Positions 9,974 through 20,883 of a DNA stretch of 64,000 bases are shown piece after piece (the first letter of the stretch is position 1; each line of letters starts with the position of its first letter). The DNA is from Staphylotrichum longicolle (Eukaryota; Ascomycota; Sordariomycetes; Sordariales; Chaetomiaceae). The translations under genes and the position numbers were made by a program. Where the stretch lies: assembly GCA_019096155.1 (NCBI GenBank), contig JAHCVI010000001.1, positions 1,426,001 through 1,490,000 of the forward strand, in the 5' to 3' direction. A model generated the notes under the pieces. The model saw nothing but the letters and a program-made list of their open reading frames with translations. It did not search any database and had not been told where the DNA came from.

Positions 9974-11753
9974 TAGGAGCTGGGGAGAAAGGGGAGAGGA
10001 AGGAGAAGGATACTGGGAAGGTGTGCAGCGTGGATAAGAAGGCGTCTGGGGAGAAGTGTGAGGATTGTGAGTGATGGATGATGCTCGGAACAGGAAGTGG
10101 ATGATCTGGTTGGCGCGAGCTATTGAGTTGTGATGCGTGGTGTCTTTGTGGTTCACGGTGTAGAAGGCAGTTGACAATGAGATCCTCTGTGATGGGACAT
10201 GAAGCAAGCAAGCAGTGATTATCCCTCAGACTGTCCCCCCGCAATCTCGAGTCTCTCAAAACGGGCTCATTTTCCAAAGCCCACGAAGAACAAAGGAGAC
10301 ATCAACCACACCACACCAGACAGCCCTAGCCAACAACAGTCCTCACCGTCAGCCCAGCCCTCCTACCCACCCTCACAGATTCACAGCTCCCACGTTGGAA
10401 CTCCGACCCCGGCCCCGGCCCCGGCTCCGGTTTCTATTCCATTCTTCAGCCAAGGTGCCCAAGGTAGGTACCTCAGGTAGGTATACACGCATCTTGTCTC
10501 GATCCATCCACCCCCTCACGCACCCAACACACAGTAGCACGCACCTTTTTCCAAAGCAGCAGCAGCAACCTACCAGATCGACCGAGACTCACAACTCACA
10601 ATGAGAAGAAAAGGGGGGGAGGACGTGAACAAGAGACGGAGGTCACTGACCCTGTAGCCGTCGCCATTCCTAAGCAGGCAAAGGTAAGATAAATATGTAT
10701 CCATCTCGTCCCAAGCAAATGTACCATCGCCTCCCTCTCACAACCCCAATACAACCCAATGGTTGTTACAAAGCAACACCATGATATCAAAATCGGCTCG
10801 AGACTTGGACAACGAAAAGACAAAAGAAGGGAGGACAACGCGACAGGCACCACCGACCGCTCGCTCGCTCCCTCCGGAACAGTGAGCTAATCTGGGATAG
10901 CACAGCAACAGCAACAGCAACAGCAAGACAAGTCACGTCACACCCTCACAGCCGAGTATGTATCAGAGGGCACGGGGCGGGAGAAGCACGCAGGCAGGTA
11001 GACGAGAAGATTGCTGATGAATTGTACAAGCCGCCCCCAACACCCCCCTCCCGCTCCGTCCTCCCCTCCTGAAATGTCTCAACCCCTAGCTAGGTAAGCT
11101 AGGTAAGCTAGGAAGCTGAGCCCGGCCCTCAAACGCCGAGCCGAGCCTACACGGGAAACGACACAGCCCAAAAGGGAAAAAGCGAACAACGAACCCAGTA
11201 TAGTGTTAAGATAGATTTGGCAGCAAGCAAGCAGCGGCGCCGTCAGAGGAGGAAAACCCCAAGCCGTGTAGCCCCTCCTCTTGCGACTCCGCCTTCCTCG
11301 AAACCTTGAGCAAGACTAAGCCCCTTTCCCCCAAGATAGCGCAACCATCCCGCCCCCGTATCTATACACATTCCCGGTTCCCCCCTTTCGTCAAGCGTGA
11401 CAGACGAATTAGAGTCGTTATTCGTTCCCTTCCAAAAAGAGATTCCGTTTCCCGACAGCTTTTTCGTTGGCGACATTACTAAGACAGAGATGATTTCGCT
11501 CGGACGACGGCGGCGGCGATGGCGATGACGCCCGGGGTGGCTGGCGGTCGAGGCTCGACATAAGACGGGGAGTGGCCGGAAAAAACAGATGACGGGGTTG
11601 TGGCCCCTTGGCGATCAGAAAACGAGGAGGCAGTAGATGGATTGACGAGAAGGCGGTTCCGTTCGTGTTGGTGTGGTGTCATTGTATGACGAGACGACTA
11701 TCGACCGCGGCCGAACCTAGAAAAAGAGGAAAGTTCGCATAAACCCTTATTTA
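9974..11753. other. Intergenic between convergent genes (Rdx protein and PP1)
   Basis: This 1.78-kb tail-to-tail gap should contain two 3' UTRs. It holds a GGTAGGTA-type repeat (about 10463-10485), a CAGCAA repeat (10903-10925), and tandem CTAGGTAAG units (about 11090-11115). A 67-codon minus-strand ORF at 11479-11682 starts with ATG but has no recognised domain and probably lies in the PP1 3' UTR. Confidence 0.5.
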
Positions 11754-12954
11754 CTACTTGGATTGCTTCCGGGGAGTGGTGGATCGGCTACTGCCACCGA
11801 GGCCGTGGACGTACTTTTGTTTCTTCTCTGCTGGCTTGAGGATCTGCGGGAGTACGGTTAGATGGGGGTTCTACATGGCGGCAGAAGAGAGGACCACGAA
11901 CCTGGAAGGAGCAGAGCAAACTCTCGTCCACGCTCATCATGGCACCAGCATTGTCGAACTCGCCGCAGTAGTTGGGGGCGCTGAACAGCGTGACGAGTTG
12001 ACGCTTGGAGAAGAATTCGTAGCCATCCTCGACGACCTGGTGAGCACGGCAGATGAGATCCATGTCGTGTTTTTGCAGGAAGCGGGAGACAACGTCTGGA
12101 CCAAAGGTAAAGGAGACGCCGCGATCATTCTCAGACCAGCCGGTAATATCCTTATCCGGATCGGACCAGAGCAGATCGCAAAGGAGACCGCAGTCGGGGA
12201 TCTGCAAGGTTACTTGTCAGTTTCTGAAGTCAAGACATCGTTGAACGGAAGAACCGTTTCCACCCACATCAGTAGGCCGCATGACACGGCGGATCTGCTC
12301 CATCGAGTTCAGATCAGGGCTCAGACCACCGTGCATAGTGAAGATCTTCTCGTCAATGATGGCTGCAATGGGCAAGCAGTTGAAGCAGTCGGTGAATGTC
12401 TTCCACAGCTTGATGTTGTAGCGACGCTTGCACTCGTCGTAGAAGCCATAGATGCGGTTGATAGACGCGCACTCGTGGTTACCGCGCAGGATGAAGAAGT
12501 TCTCGGGAAACTTGATCTTGTACGCGAGGAGCAGGCAGATGGTCTCGAGCGACTGCTTGCCACGATCTACGTAGTCGCCGAGAAAGAGGTAGTTGGCCTC
12601 GGGCGGGAAGCCGCCATACTCGAAGAGGCGGAGCAGGTCATAGTATTGCCCGTGGATATCGCCGCAAATCTGAGAGCGGAGACATGGAATTAGCCACAAG
12701 TGCGCCTAGGGCGGGAAGAAGTCACGCGAGAGGGGCGCGCCGGACGGGACCGGGGGGCAACGCGGATGTCTCACCTTAATGGGAGCTTCGAGCTCGAGCA
12801 AGATGGGCTGAGAGATGAAGATCTCCCGGGCCTTGGTGCAGAGGAACCGAATCTCGGCCTCGAGAAGCTGGACCTGCTTGCCTGGGCGGCTGCCCCGCAC
12901 CTCCAAGAGGCGGTCGATTATGGAGTTGAGATCAACTTCGTGCTGGTCCGCCAT
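11754..12954 (-). CDS. GLC7: Serine/threonine protein phosphatase PP1 catalytic subunit
   Basis: Metal-dependent PPP-family phosphatase, partnered by many regulatory subunits, controlling mitosis, glycogen metabolism and growth. Four exons: 12954-12775, 12669-12268, 12201-11902 and 11843-11754, giving 323 aa, the usual PP1 length. Introns are 105, 66 and 58 nt. Metal-ligand motifs fall at canonical PP1 numbers: GDIHG with D64 and H66, GDYVDRG with D92, and GNHE with N124. SAPNYCGEFDNAGAMM is near the C-terminus. Exon 4 encodes ILKPAEKKQKYVHG and the short Ser/Arg tail typical of PP1, which distinguishes it from PP2A and PP4. The exon 2/3 junction reads RPTD-IPDCGLLCDLLW. No frame breaks. Neighbours give no functional hint. 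Confidence 0.96.
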
Positions 12955-15900
12955 TGCGCCGAACCCTTATTCCTCCTAGCCGAGATGATGGCACGCGCAC
13001 GGGTGTCGGGGTTTCGGTAGTGACGGGCGGATCCTTCGCAGCCGACTGAACGAAAACTCGGAAAGAAGGGAAGAAGCGAAACAATCGGGGAATGATACAC
13101 TTCTGGCACTGGACGGCAATGAGGGGCAAAAAGTCAGCGCGACTCCCAAAAATTCTGACAGTAAATGCAATCTGCTTGTGGTTGCGGCCGCGTCTGTCGA
13201 GGGACGGGGTAGAGCGCGGCCCCGATCGCGCAGGGTCCGGTTGTGCAGCGCAGTGAGGCCGATTGCTTACCTGGTCTGGTGCTCACAAAGTGATCGCAGC
13301 AACGAGTGGGCTGTGTCGGGGAGAGCGAGGGAAATGCCCCGTCTTCGGCTGGTTTCTGCGGATTGCAGGAACTGGCGGTGCCTGTTGCTCGGAGTTGTTT
13401 TGATGGGCGTTGGGATGACAGGGTTTTGTTATCGTCACCAGATTGGCAGATTGCTGCGGGCAACTCGACAGCGCGATGCTGCGTCGGCGGAAAACAGGAC
13501 AGCTCTCGTCGATATATCACGTGGCGCTGCGAATCAGCAACGGAACGACTATCGAAATGGCCCTGTGGACGTGTGTCGCGCGGGATGGCAGCAGGGCCGG
13601 TCGTCGATGAGGGGACAGGTTTGGTGTTGATTCTGTTGGGGGGGCTGCCACGGTCGGGGCCCGGGAAGGCAAGGTGGGAAAGTGGTGGGTGCAAATCGCT
13701 CCGTTGGCAGGAATTCGCGAGTCTTGTCTCAATTTCAGCAAGGTGAAATGTCAACCGCGCGGTGCCTTGGTAGGACTTTGATCGCCTTTTTGGGTTCGTC
13801 TGTTTGCTGAACGAAATCGCTCTCTGGTTTGGGGGCAGAGGGCAGGAAAAATTGAAGTTTGCGTCGCTGAGAAGTCCAGGTTTGGAGGAGACCACGGCAC
13901 AACTGGGCAGGTCAGGTAAGAGCAAGGGGCGCTGCACAGGGCTACGCAGCGTCGGAAGGCACCACACTGGCATTGATTCTCGGGTCCATCCTGGTCACGA
14001 AAAATTGCACGCCAGCCCACGCGGGGCCTGTCGCCTGGAACGTCTCGAATGTCTGCGGCTGCTAACAGGGATGCTCACGGTGTTGCTGTGCGTCTGTTAG
14101 TGGCCTCGTCTGGGCCGGCTTCCCTGGCACCGCCGGATTGGCCCACTCGACCAGCAACCATGTCAAAGTGGAGCGCAGCCCCTCGTCTCCCTCCCTTCCA
14201 TCCATGGATCGGTCCTTGGCGACCTTGGACTCAGAAGCCGCATTGAAAAGCAAGCTCTTTGGTGTTTTTGCCCTTTTTGTCACTAATACACAGTAATCTC
14301 ATTGCAGCTGCGTCAAAAGGCAACGTCTGCAATGGGCTGAAGATACGAACAAACTTCAAAAGGGTTTTCCGCCCCATCATACGACCGCCGAGGCTTTCTA
14401 CCAACTTCCCGCCCTGCCGCTCGTGGCGCTCTGACCGTCCCGTCGCTCAGGACTGGAAACACAGAACGACTCGGCGTCCATCCAGCCTCAGCCGGGTGCG
14501 GGCGTCACTCTTCTTCCTTTTCTTCTAACTCGCCGACGGCACAGCCAGAGCTCATGCCCGTCTCGTCCCTTCCCGCCCTAAGCACGACGGGGAACTGCTG
14601 CCGATGGCGACAAGATAAAGCAGCGGCCAAGGGCAATTCTTGCCGCGCTTCAGATACTACGCGGCCGGAACACGAGTCCCGTTCGTGATGATACACTGTA
14701 CACACCCATCACATCCGATGTTGGCTCTGGCGGGCATGTCTGGCCCAACTGGGGCGTTTGGAGGGCTCCCACAGGGCTCCCACAGGGCTCCCGCCCACAA
14801 AGCTCCCGCGCGCCTAGGGATACTTGGCGCCGGATCTGGGCTGCGTGCCCCAGGGGCTCGATCTCGGAGGGTGTGGTTGGAGTGTCAAGTTGGGACTGTT
14901 TGAGCATCCTTTGCCGCTCACCTTTGGAGCAGGGTGCCGTCTGATTCGCTGGGCTGCTTCTTCATCCCTCGACCCAATCCCGGCCAAGGAGGCTTGACTT
15001 CAGTCCGGCTTCTACCAGGTTTCCGCTCTGGCTTGACCGAGGTTTCACTGATGGGCGACTGATCGAGACCATCCCAGTCGGCCACCCTGCATACTGCACT
15101 CAAATGCAACCAGAGGGTGTGCCAGTCCTTGGCGCCATTGGGCGACGAGCTGGGCGTTGCCCCTCGCTGTTGACTCACCCTTTCTGCCTTGGTTTCGAAC
15201 ATGAATGCCAGACCCGGACTCGATCACACAATTAGTATAGTTATCCAGAGAAACCCGCAGTTTCTACATCGTGCAGTGTGTGTCTTTCTCCAGCGTCCTC
15301 TTCCACCGCCAGACCCAACAACTCCTTCCCCTCGCAGAGGCAAACAATGGAACCAACCGCCATTCTTCGCCCGTTTGCTGCCCCGCGTTGGACAGCTGGA
15401 GCCAGGCTGCCTTGCCAAGCGGGGCAGCTCTGCCCCTCGTCGATGCTGTCATCATGCACCAGCAACCAAGCAGCTAACCGTCGCCAAACCGTCGCCAATT
15501 GGATGCTGGCTTGGATACAACTCGGCAGCTCCATGGGGAAGCACAAACACACAACGGCATCTCCAGACGCCCAACGGATAAGTCACATGATCGCCCAACA
15601 GCAGGGCGCAGTCTTCACAGCGTGACCCCGATCGTGGATTTGATCGCACCAATCAGCCAGAGCCTCCTGGAAGAGGATTCGAGGACTCGAGTTTGCAGCT
15701 TTCCCATCCGCCGATCCGTGCCCGCTTCCGAGTTCCATGCCCTGTTCTAGACGCCCAGACCTGTTCCCTTCTTTTATGTCATGGATGGACCCCTAATGGG
15801 GTCCAGGTGTTGATCAAAGGTAACAACGCATCATAGACCTAGGAACATGAGCAACAAGTCAACGTCAACACGGAGACTAAGCTCTGGGTGACAATTACCT

Positions 15901-16636
15901 TGTGGGGTCGCGTCATGTACAGAGAGACATACGCGACGACACACCAACTCATACAACGGAGCAGGATGAAAAAGAATGCCACAATACAGTGTACCACTAT
16001 TTCCTGCCACCAAGGTATCTATCTCCCACACTGCGACTTCCAGTCCGAGGACTCAACTAGCTGCCCGTATGCTTCACCCCCCAAAGCAAGAACGCAAGAA
16101 AAGTAAAAACCCCAGGTCAATAACACCGCTCGCATCATGTGGTGGTGCAATGTAAATGTCCCCGACTCCGTTGAAGCACACCCGCACTTATAAGCCGAAG
16201 CCGAACCCAAAACTAGACAAAAACAAAGCTAAAAGACCAAACAATGATATTTCCCACACACACACTCCCATTTCCCCTCTGTCCGGTCTAGACGGCCCTC
16301 GGTCCGTCCGTTCGTCCGCCCATCCATCCATCCATCCATCCGTCCCAATTGCTGGCATCCGTCTGTCTTTGCAACTTGAACGGCAAAAGTAAAAGAAAGA
16401 AAAAGAAGAAAATGGGGGAATCGATGTATCATCAAACGCAACGCACCGTAGTGATGAGAAAGAAGAGGGAAGCATAAAAAAAGAGATCCCGTCAGGGGCA
16501 AAAGGGAATAATAAAAAAACAAACCGCCCCCTCCCACCACCTCTCACCCCAAAAAGGAAAACCCCCCATTCGCACCTAAAACACCATAAACAATACTCAT
16601 ACACCGACGACACCCTCCCCCAGAAAAGGGAAGGGT
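12955..16636. other. Intergenic: PP1 upstream region and NTO1 downstream region
   Basis: This 3.7-kb stretch has no recognisable gene. Both flanking genes are on the minus strand, so the left part should hold the PP1 promoter and leader and the right part the NTO1 3' UTR. A minus-strand ATG ORF of 279 codons (13973-13134) ends 180 nt upstream of the PP1 start; its Ser/Pro/Arg-rich translation resembles no family I know. Other items are a CACAGGGCTCC tandem repeat (about 14763-14796), a hairpin (15786-15805), a CCAATCAG box (15649-15656) and an ATCC microsatellite (16319-16343). Confidence 0.5.
15786..15805. repeat. Perfect 8-bp inverted repeat with TAAT loop
   Basis: TGGACCCC, TAAT, GGGGTCCA: two 8-bp arms separated by four bases. 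It could be a hairpin or a dyad protein-binding site. Nothing around it ties it to a gene. Confidence 0.8.
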
Positions 16637-19600
16637 TTACTTCCTCCTCGCCGAGCTCCGCACGCCCTTCCTAAGCGAAAACCGCCCCGCCACCGTGGTG
16701 GCAGCCGCAACCTCGCTCCGCGTTCTCTTCCTCGGACTGCCCCCGGCACCGCCAACGCCAACACCGACACCTCCTCCTCCACCGACGCTGCCAAGCACAT
16801 CCACCTTCCTCCCGCTCACCATCAGCGCCGGGGCCTTCCCGGTCCCGGTCCCATTCTTAGTCTCATTCCCGTTCCCACTCCCGCCTTTCGTCTCCTCCCC
16901 TTCAACCTCATCTTCATCTTCATCCCCTTCTCCATCTTCATCCCCGTCCTCCACCCCGTCCTCCTCCTCCTCCTCCATATCCTCCCCATCCGCACCGTCG
17001 ACAACGACACCATCCCCATCCACAGAAGCATCAGCAGCAGCAGCAGCATCAGCAGCAGCATCAGCAATGGTGATCGTGTTCTCCTCGTCGACGTCAAATT
17101 CCAAATCCCGCAGCGCCTCCTCGTCCATGTCGGTCAGCTCCTCGCTCAGGCTGCGCAGCGCCTCGCGCGCCGTCGCCGTCCACTGCGCGTGCGCGGCCGT
17201 CGTGCCCCGCGGCGCGAACCCGGCCAGGTACCACGGCACGCCGCCGTCGGTGAGCGGGTTTGTTCCGACGGCGGTATGGCTATGGCTATGGTTATTTGTT
17301 GGTGCGGTTGGTGCTGCTGCTGCTGCTGATGATGATGATGAAGAGAGGGAAGAAGAGGTGGTAGTTGTGGTGATGGTGGGGAGAATGGCAGTAGTAGTGA
17401 TCGGGACTAGAGGGTTGTGGTGTGGTGCGGGTGCTGTTGTCGCAAAGGAAGGGGCACCAGAGTTGGAGGTGTGGGATTGGGGCGGGGTGAGCGGGCCGGA
17501 ATGCGGGTTGAGGTTGTTGTGATTGGGAGGTTGATGGTTGTATGGGTGTGTTGGGTGCCGCCTGGGAGCGAGGGGGTGAGGTGGAGGAGGCTTGATGAAC
17601 CCGTTGGTGAGGTATGGGGTGGTTTCTTTGGGTGGCGGGATTATATCGCCGGCGTGGGAGTTGGCCGAGGAGAATGCGCCGTTGGGTCTGGGCGTGGCTC
17701 GCCGTGCTCGTCGTAGCTGCCGACTTCGATGTTGTCCTCACCGACGTGGGTGCCGTCCATGACGTCGTCGGGTTCGCCTTCGGCGTCTTCCTCGCCCTCG
17801 CTGTGGTCAGCGACTATGATCTGACCCTCTGCTGGAGCATCTGTCATATCGACGTCTTGATCTTGACCAGCGCTGTTGTCTTCAGAGACGGTAATGCTGG
17901 TGAGGGGTAGTTGCCGCACTTCGAGGCTCGCCTCGAGCAGGCCCTCGAGCTCTTTCTGGAGCGCATCATACGGCTTGCCGCATATGTCGGCCTCGGCTTT
18001 CAGGGCCGACTCAAGGTACGGCTGGAGAACCTTCAGCAGCCTCTTGCCCAGTCGCTTCCGAGCCGCACCGTCTGAGTAGTTGTTGTACTTGGTCGGAGAC
18101 ACGTCGGTGGCCTCCATCCCGGGTTCCTGAGGTGCCGGAGTCGGGTTGTTGATGCCGACGTTAATGGCCCGGCAAAGGTCGTGAGCAAAAGGTAACGTTG
18201 TTACGTAGACGCGCCGGTCCATCCGGTCCTGGAGTTCCTGAAGACCCTGCTTGAAGACGTTTTTATCGAGGCTGAAACAATTGTCAGTTGCATTCCGCCT
18301 GCAGCAGGGCGTCCGGTGCGACTTACAGGAATGCCTTATCGAGAATCGGCTGCAGCTCCCTGAAGATGGGGAAATAGCACGTGTCGACAAAATCGGCTTC
18401 CATTTCGGCTGCCTCGAGCTTCAGCAACTCGCGCTGTACGACCAGCTCGGAGAGCTCCTTGAGCTTCTCGAGGTCCTTGACGAGATTCTCGCAAAACTCG
18501 ATCCTCCGCTCGAGCCGCGCCCTGCCGGAGGGACCCATGGCGGCAAAATTGCGGCGCGTTAGCTCCATGGAGGAGAACGTCTCCATCTGCAGCTGCAGGC
18601 GCTTGAGCAAAGCAGCGCCGCGGCGCGCCTCGCGTTTGAGCGTCCAGTATTTGCACGCCTCCCCCACAAAATCCTTACGTTTGCGGATTGGAAATCTCGC
18701 GAGAGCGCTCTCGACCAGATCGTAGACTGCCTGGGGGATGATGGGTGCGCCAGATGGCAATTTCCAGACGTTCTTGGTCGGCTGGCCCTTCTTCTTATCT
18801 GCAAGCACAGCCGAGACTTTCGCGCCCGTCAGCTGCGATTCGTCTGGCGGATGCTCAGTGATGGCGTTGCGATGTGTGGCGGCGAGCTGCAAAGCCGAGG
18901 CTTGGCTGTCGGCCCAGATGCGGCCCTTCATTGTGCGCTTGTAGAAGCGCTTTGCATCGCGTGTGGCCTGCGCGACGCCATATTCTTCGGCGTGGTCTGG
19001 CGGGCAGTGCTTGTCGCAGAAGGCCTTGAGCGGGAGCGTACCGTCCAGCACTGCAAGGGCCCCCTGGCTGTTCTTCATCTTAAGGAAGAGCCGACACCGG
19101 CGGGCGCAGGTCACATGGAAGGCCTGGTAGCAGTTTTTGTTAGAACACTGGATGCAGGCTCCCATGCGCTGGCTGCAGATGTAGCACGTCAACCTCCAGC
19201 GCGTCTTGGGCACTTTTTCGACCTCCATGACGGGCTCCATGAAGGTATGGTTTCCGAGGGACACCTCGGGGATCCACATGGCGCACAACAGGTGCGCCCA
19301 TTTTGACGAGTTCGTCTGCTTGAATGCCCCATCGGTGTTCGGGCAGAAAATACATGTCTGCAATACCGAGTCAGCACACCGTCGCGAATCCTGAGCTTCC
19401 TTATTCGGCCACTTACCGGAATGCCGCGACCAATAAGCTGGCACTTGCGACACAACCACTGCCCCTCGGGAATAAATGGGACGCCATAGCACTCTTGGTG
19501 AACAGCAAGATCGCAGCCGTCGCAAAACACAATGGCGTTGGTGTTCTCACAATCGCCGTCGTCGCAGATGGCGCACTTGCTGTCTTGCTCCTCGCCAGCC

Positions 19601-20883
19601 TGGGGTTCGCCGTTGACCGCGGCCGCCGAACTCGATCGTGGCCTGTGGGTTTGCGGCGGCTTCGGGTTCGGTTTCGGTATCCTCTTCTCAAGCGCATGCC
19701 ACTCCTTCTCGATCTTGGTTATTGTGATCTCAAAGATCTCGCGGGTTATCGGGTCCAGCTCGGCCGCCTTGCGTTGTACATTGAGCTTCTCGAGCCACAT
19801 GTCGTCCTGCTCGTCCATGTCGTATTCGACACGGCCCACGGCACCGGCGGGATGCTGAACGGCGTCGCCGTCAGCCTTTGCCGCCCCCGACTGTTCGGCC
19901 TCCTCCTCCATGTTCGCATCTGTGGCCTTGATCAAGTTGCGGTCCGGCCGGATAAAGTTGTCGCTCTCTTGGTAGCCGACGTTCATCATCGACTTGTCGA
20001 CATACCTTGCCTGGCCAAAGGTCTTGCTCTCAAAGAGGGCGATGCGGTTGGTCTTGCGGTATTGAGGTTGTTTCAGATCAAGACGTTCCTTGGAGGTCTG
20101 GCCGGAAATGGGAAGGACCTTGGGAACCTTGGGGCCTGTGCCAAAGTCGAGAGCCCGGGTAGCGTACAGCGAGAAGGATTCCCGAGCCGGCCGGCCGATC
20201 CGACGCCGAGATGGCGTATCTGCCAACGAGACGCCGAGAGAAGGCTTGCCTTGCCCACTTGGTGTTCTATTCACTTCGTCGGTCGGACCAGGGTGTATCT
20301 CTTTGGTTGGGGTGCCGACGCCATTGAACGGCGTGGCGGAGGGTTGGGCGACTGGTGTTGGAGGGACCGATCTTATGATGCCATCGACGTCGTCTGCCTG
20401 GTACACCATAAACGTCGCCTCGATGTCGAGATTGGGGTGAAACTCCTCCCACCCACGCTCCTCGCGCGGCTTGTATCCTTCGCTCTGTACTACGGCGGCT
20501 GCCACAGCCGCGGCAGAGCTGTACTGCATGTCATCTCGCTCGTCTCGGTTCACGGCTGTGCGGATACGCGTGCTTCGTTCTCGGCGCGGAAAGACACTCG
20601 GAGAGGGCTGGGCCTGGGTCGCGGCAGAGGGTCGGGGACGCGGCGCCGTGGTCGAGGGACCAAGGGACTCGGTGGGAATTTCGGTGCCGTCCTCGTCGAC
20701 AAAGCGCCCGCCACCGCCGGGGCCACCGGGTATGTATCGGCGCCTCTTGGGAGCAGGCTCGGTCGCTGGGCCGTCGGGGCCACTGCGCTTGGAGCGAGAC
20801 GCGCTTGCCGAGGCGGACCCCTTGGGGCGGCCCCGGGGACGGCCCCGTGCTGTGCGTCTTGGGGTTGACGGGGCCGGAGCCAT
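16637..20883 (-). CDS. NTO1: PHD-finger chromatin protein, NTO1-like (BRPF/JADE family); one frame break
   Basis: Probable histone-reader scaffold of a NuA3-type histone H3 acetyltransferase complex in the nucleus. Exons: 20883-19417, 19357-18327 and 18271-16637, with introns of 59 and 55 nt. The N-terminus is Arg/Gly/Pro-rich with AT-hook-like RGRPRGRPKG. A region resembling Enhancer-of-polycomb (about residues 290-440) precedes a C4HC3 PHD finger (C437-C481, CAICDDGDCENTN to WLCRKC). A Zn-knuckle plus extended PHD finger starts at TCIFCPNTDGAFKQT (about 490-580). Long helical segments follow (AHLLCAMW, LERRIEFCENLVKDLEKL). In exon 3 the frame breaks at 17684-17686: GGG should be GGGG on the plus strand. 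As written, the protein stops about 20 codons later. With the base restored the frame stays open through a Pro/Thr/Ser/Ala-rich linker to the conserved SEELTDMDEEALRDLEFDVDE and an Arg-rich end, about 1377 aa. Whether it acts in NuA3 is inferred. Confidence 0.87.

Noticed and set aside
9410..10207. 265-codon minus-strand ORF with Ser-Thr and poly-Ser repeats
   Set aside because: It is the reverse strand of the AAG minisatellite and Gln-rich coding sequence; repeats without stops open all frames.
11758..12693. 311-codon plus-strand ORF opposite PP1
   Set aside because: It runs across three PP1 introns and exons on the other strand and has no recognisable fold.
16695..17522. 275-codon plus-strand Ser/Pro-rich ORF
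   Set aside because: Antisense of the acidic and Ala-rich tail of NTO1.
19324..20868. 514-codon plus-strand ORF opposite NTO1
   Set aside because: Antisense shadow of the PHD-finger gene; Arg/Gly/Leu-rich and without motifs.
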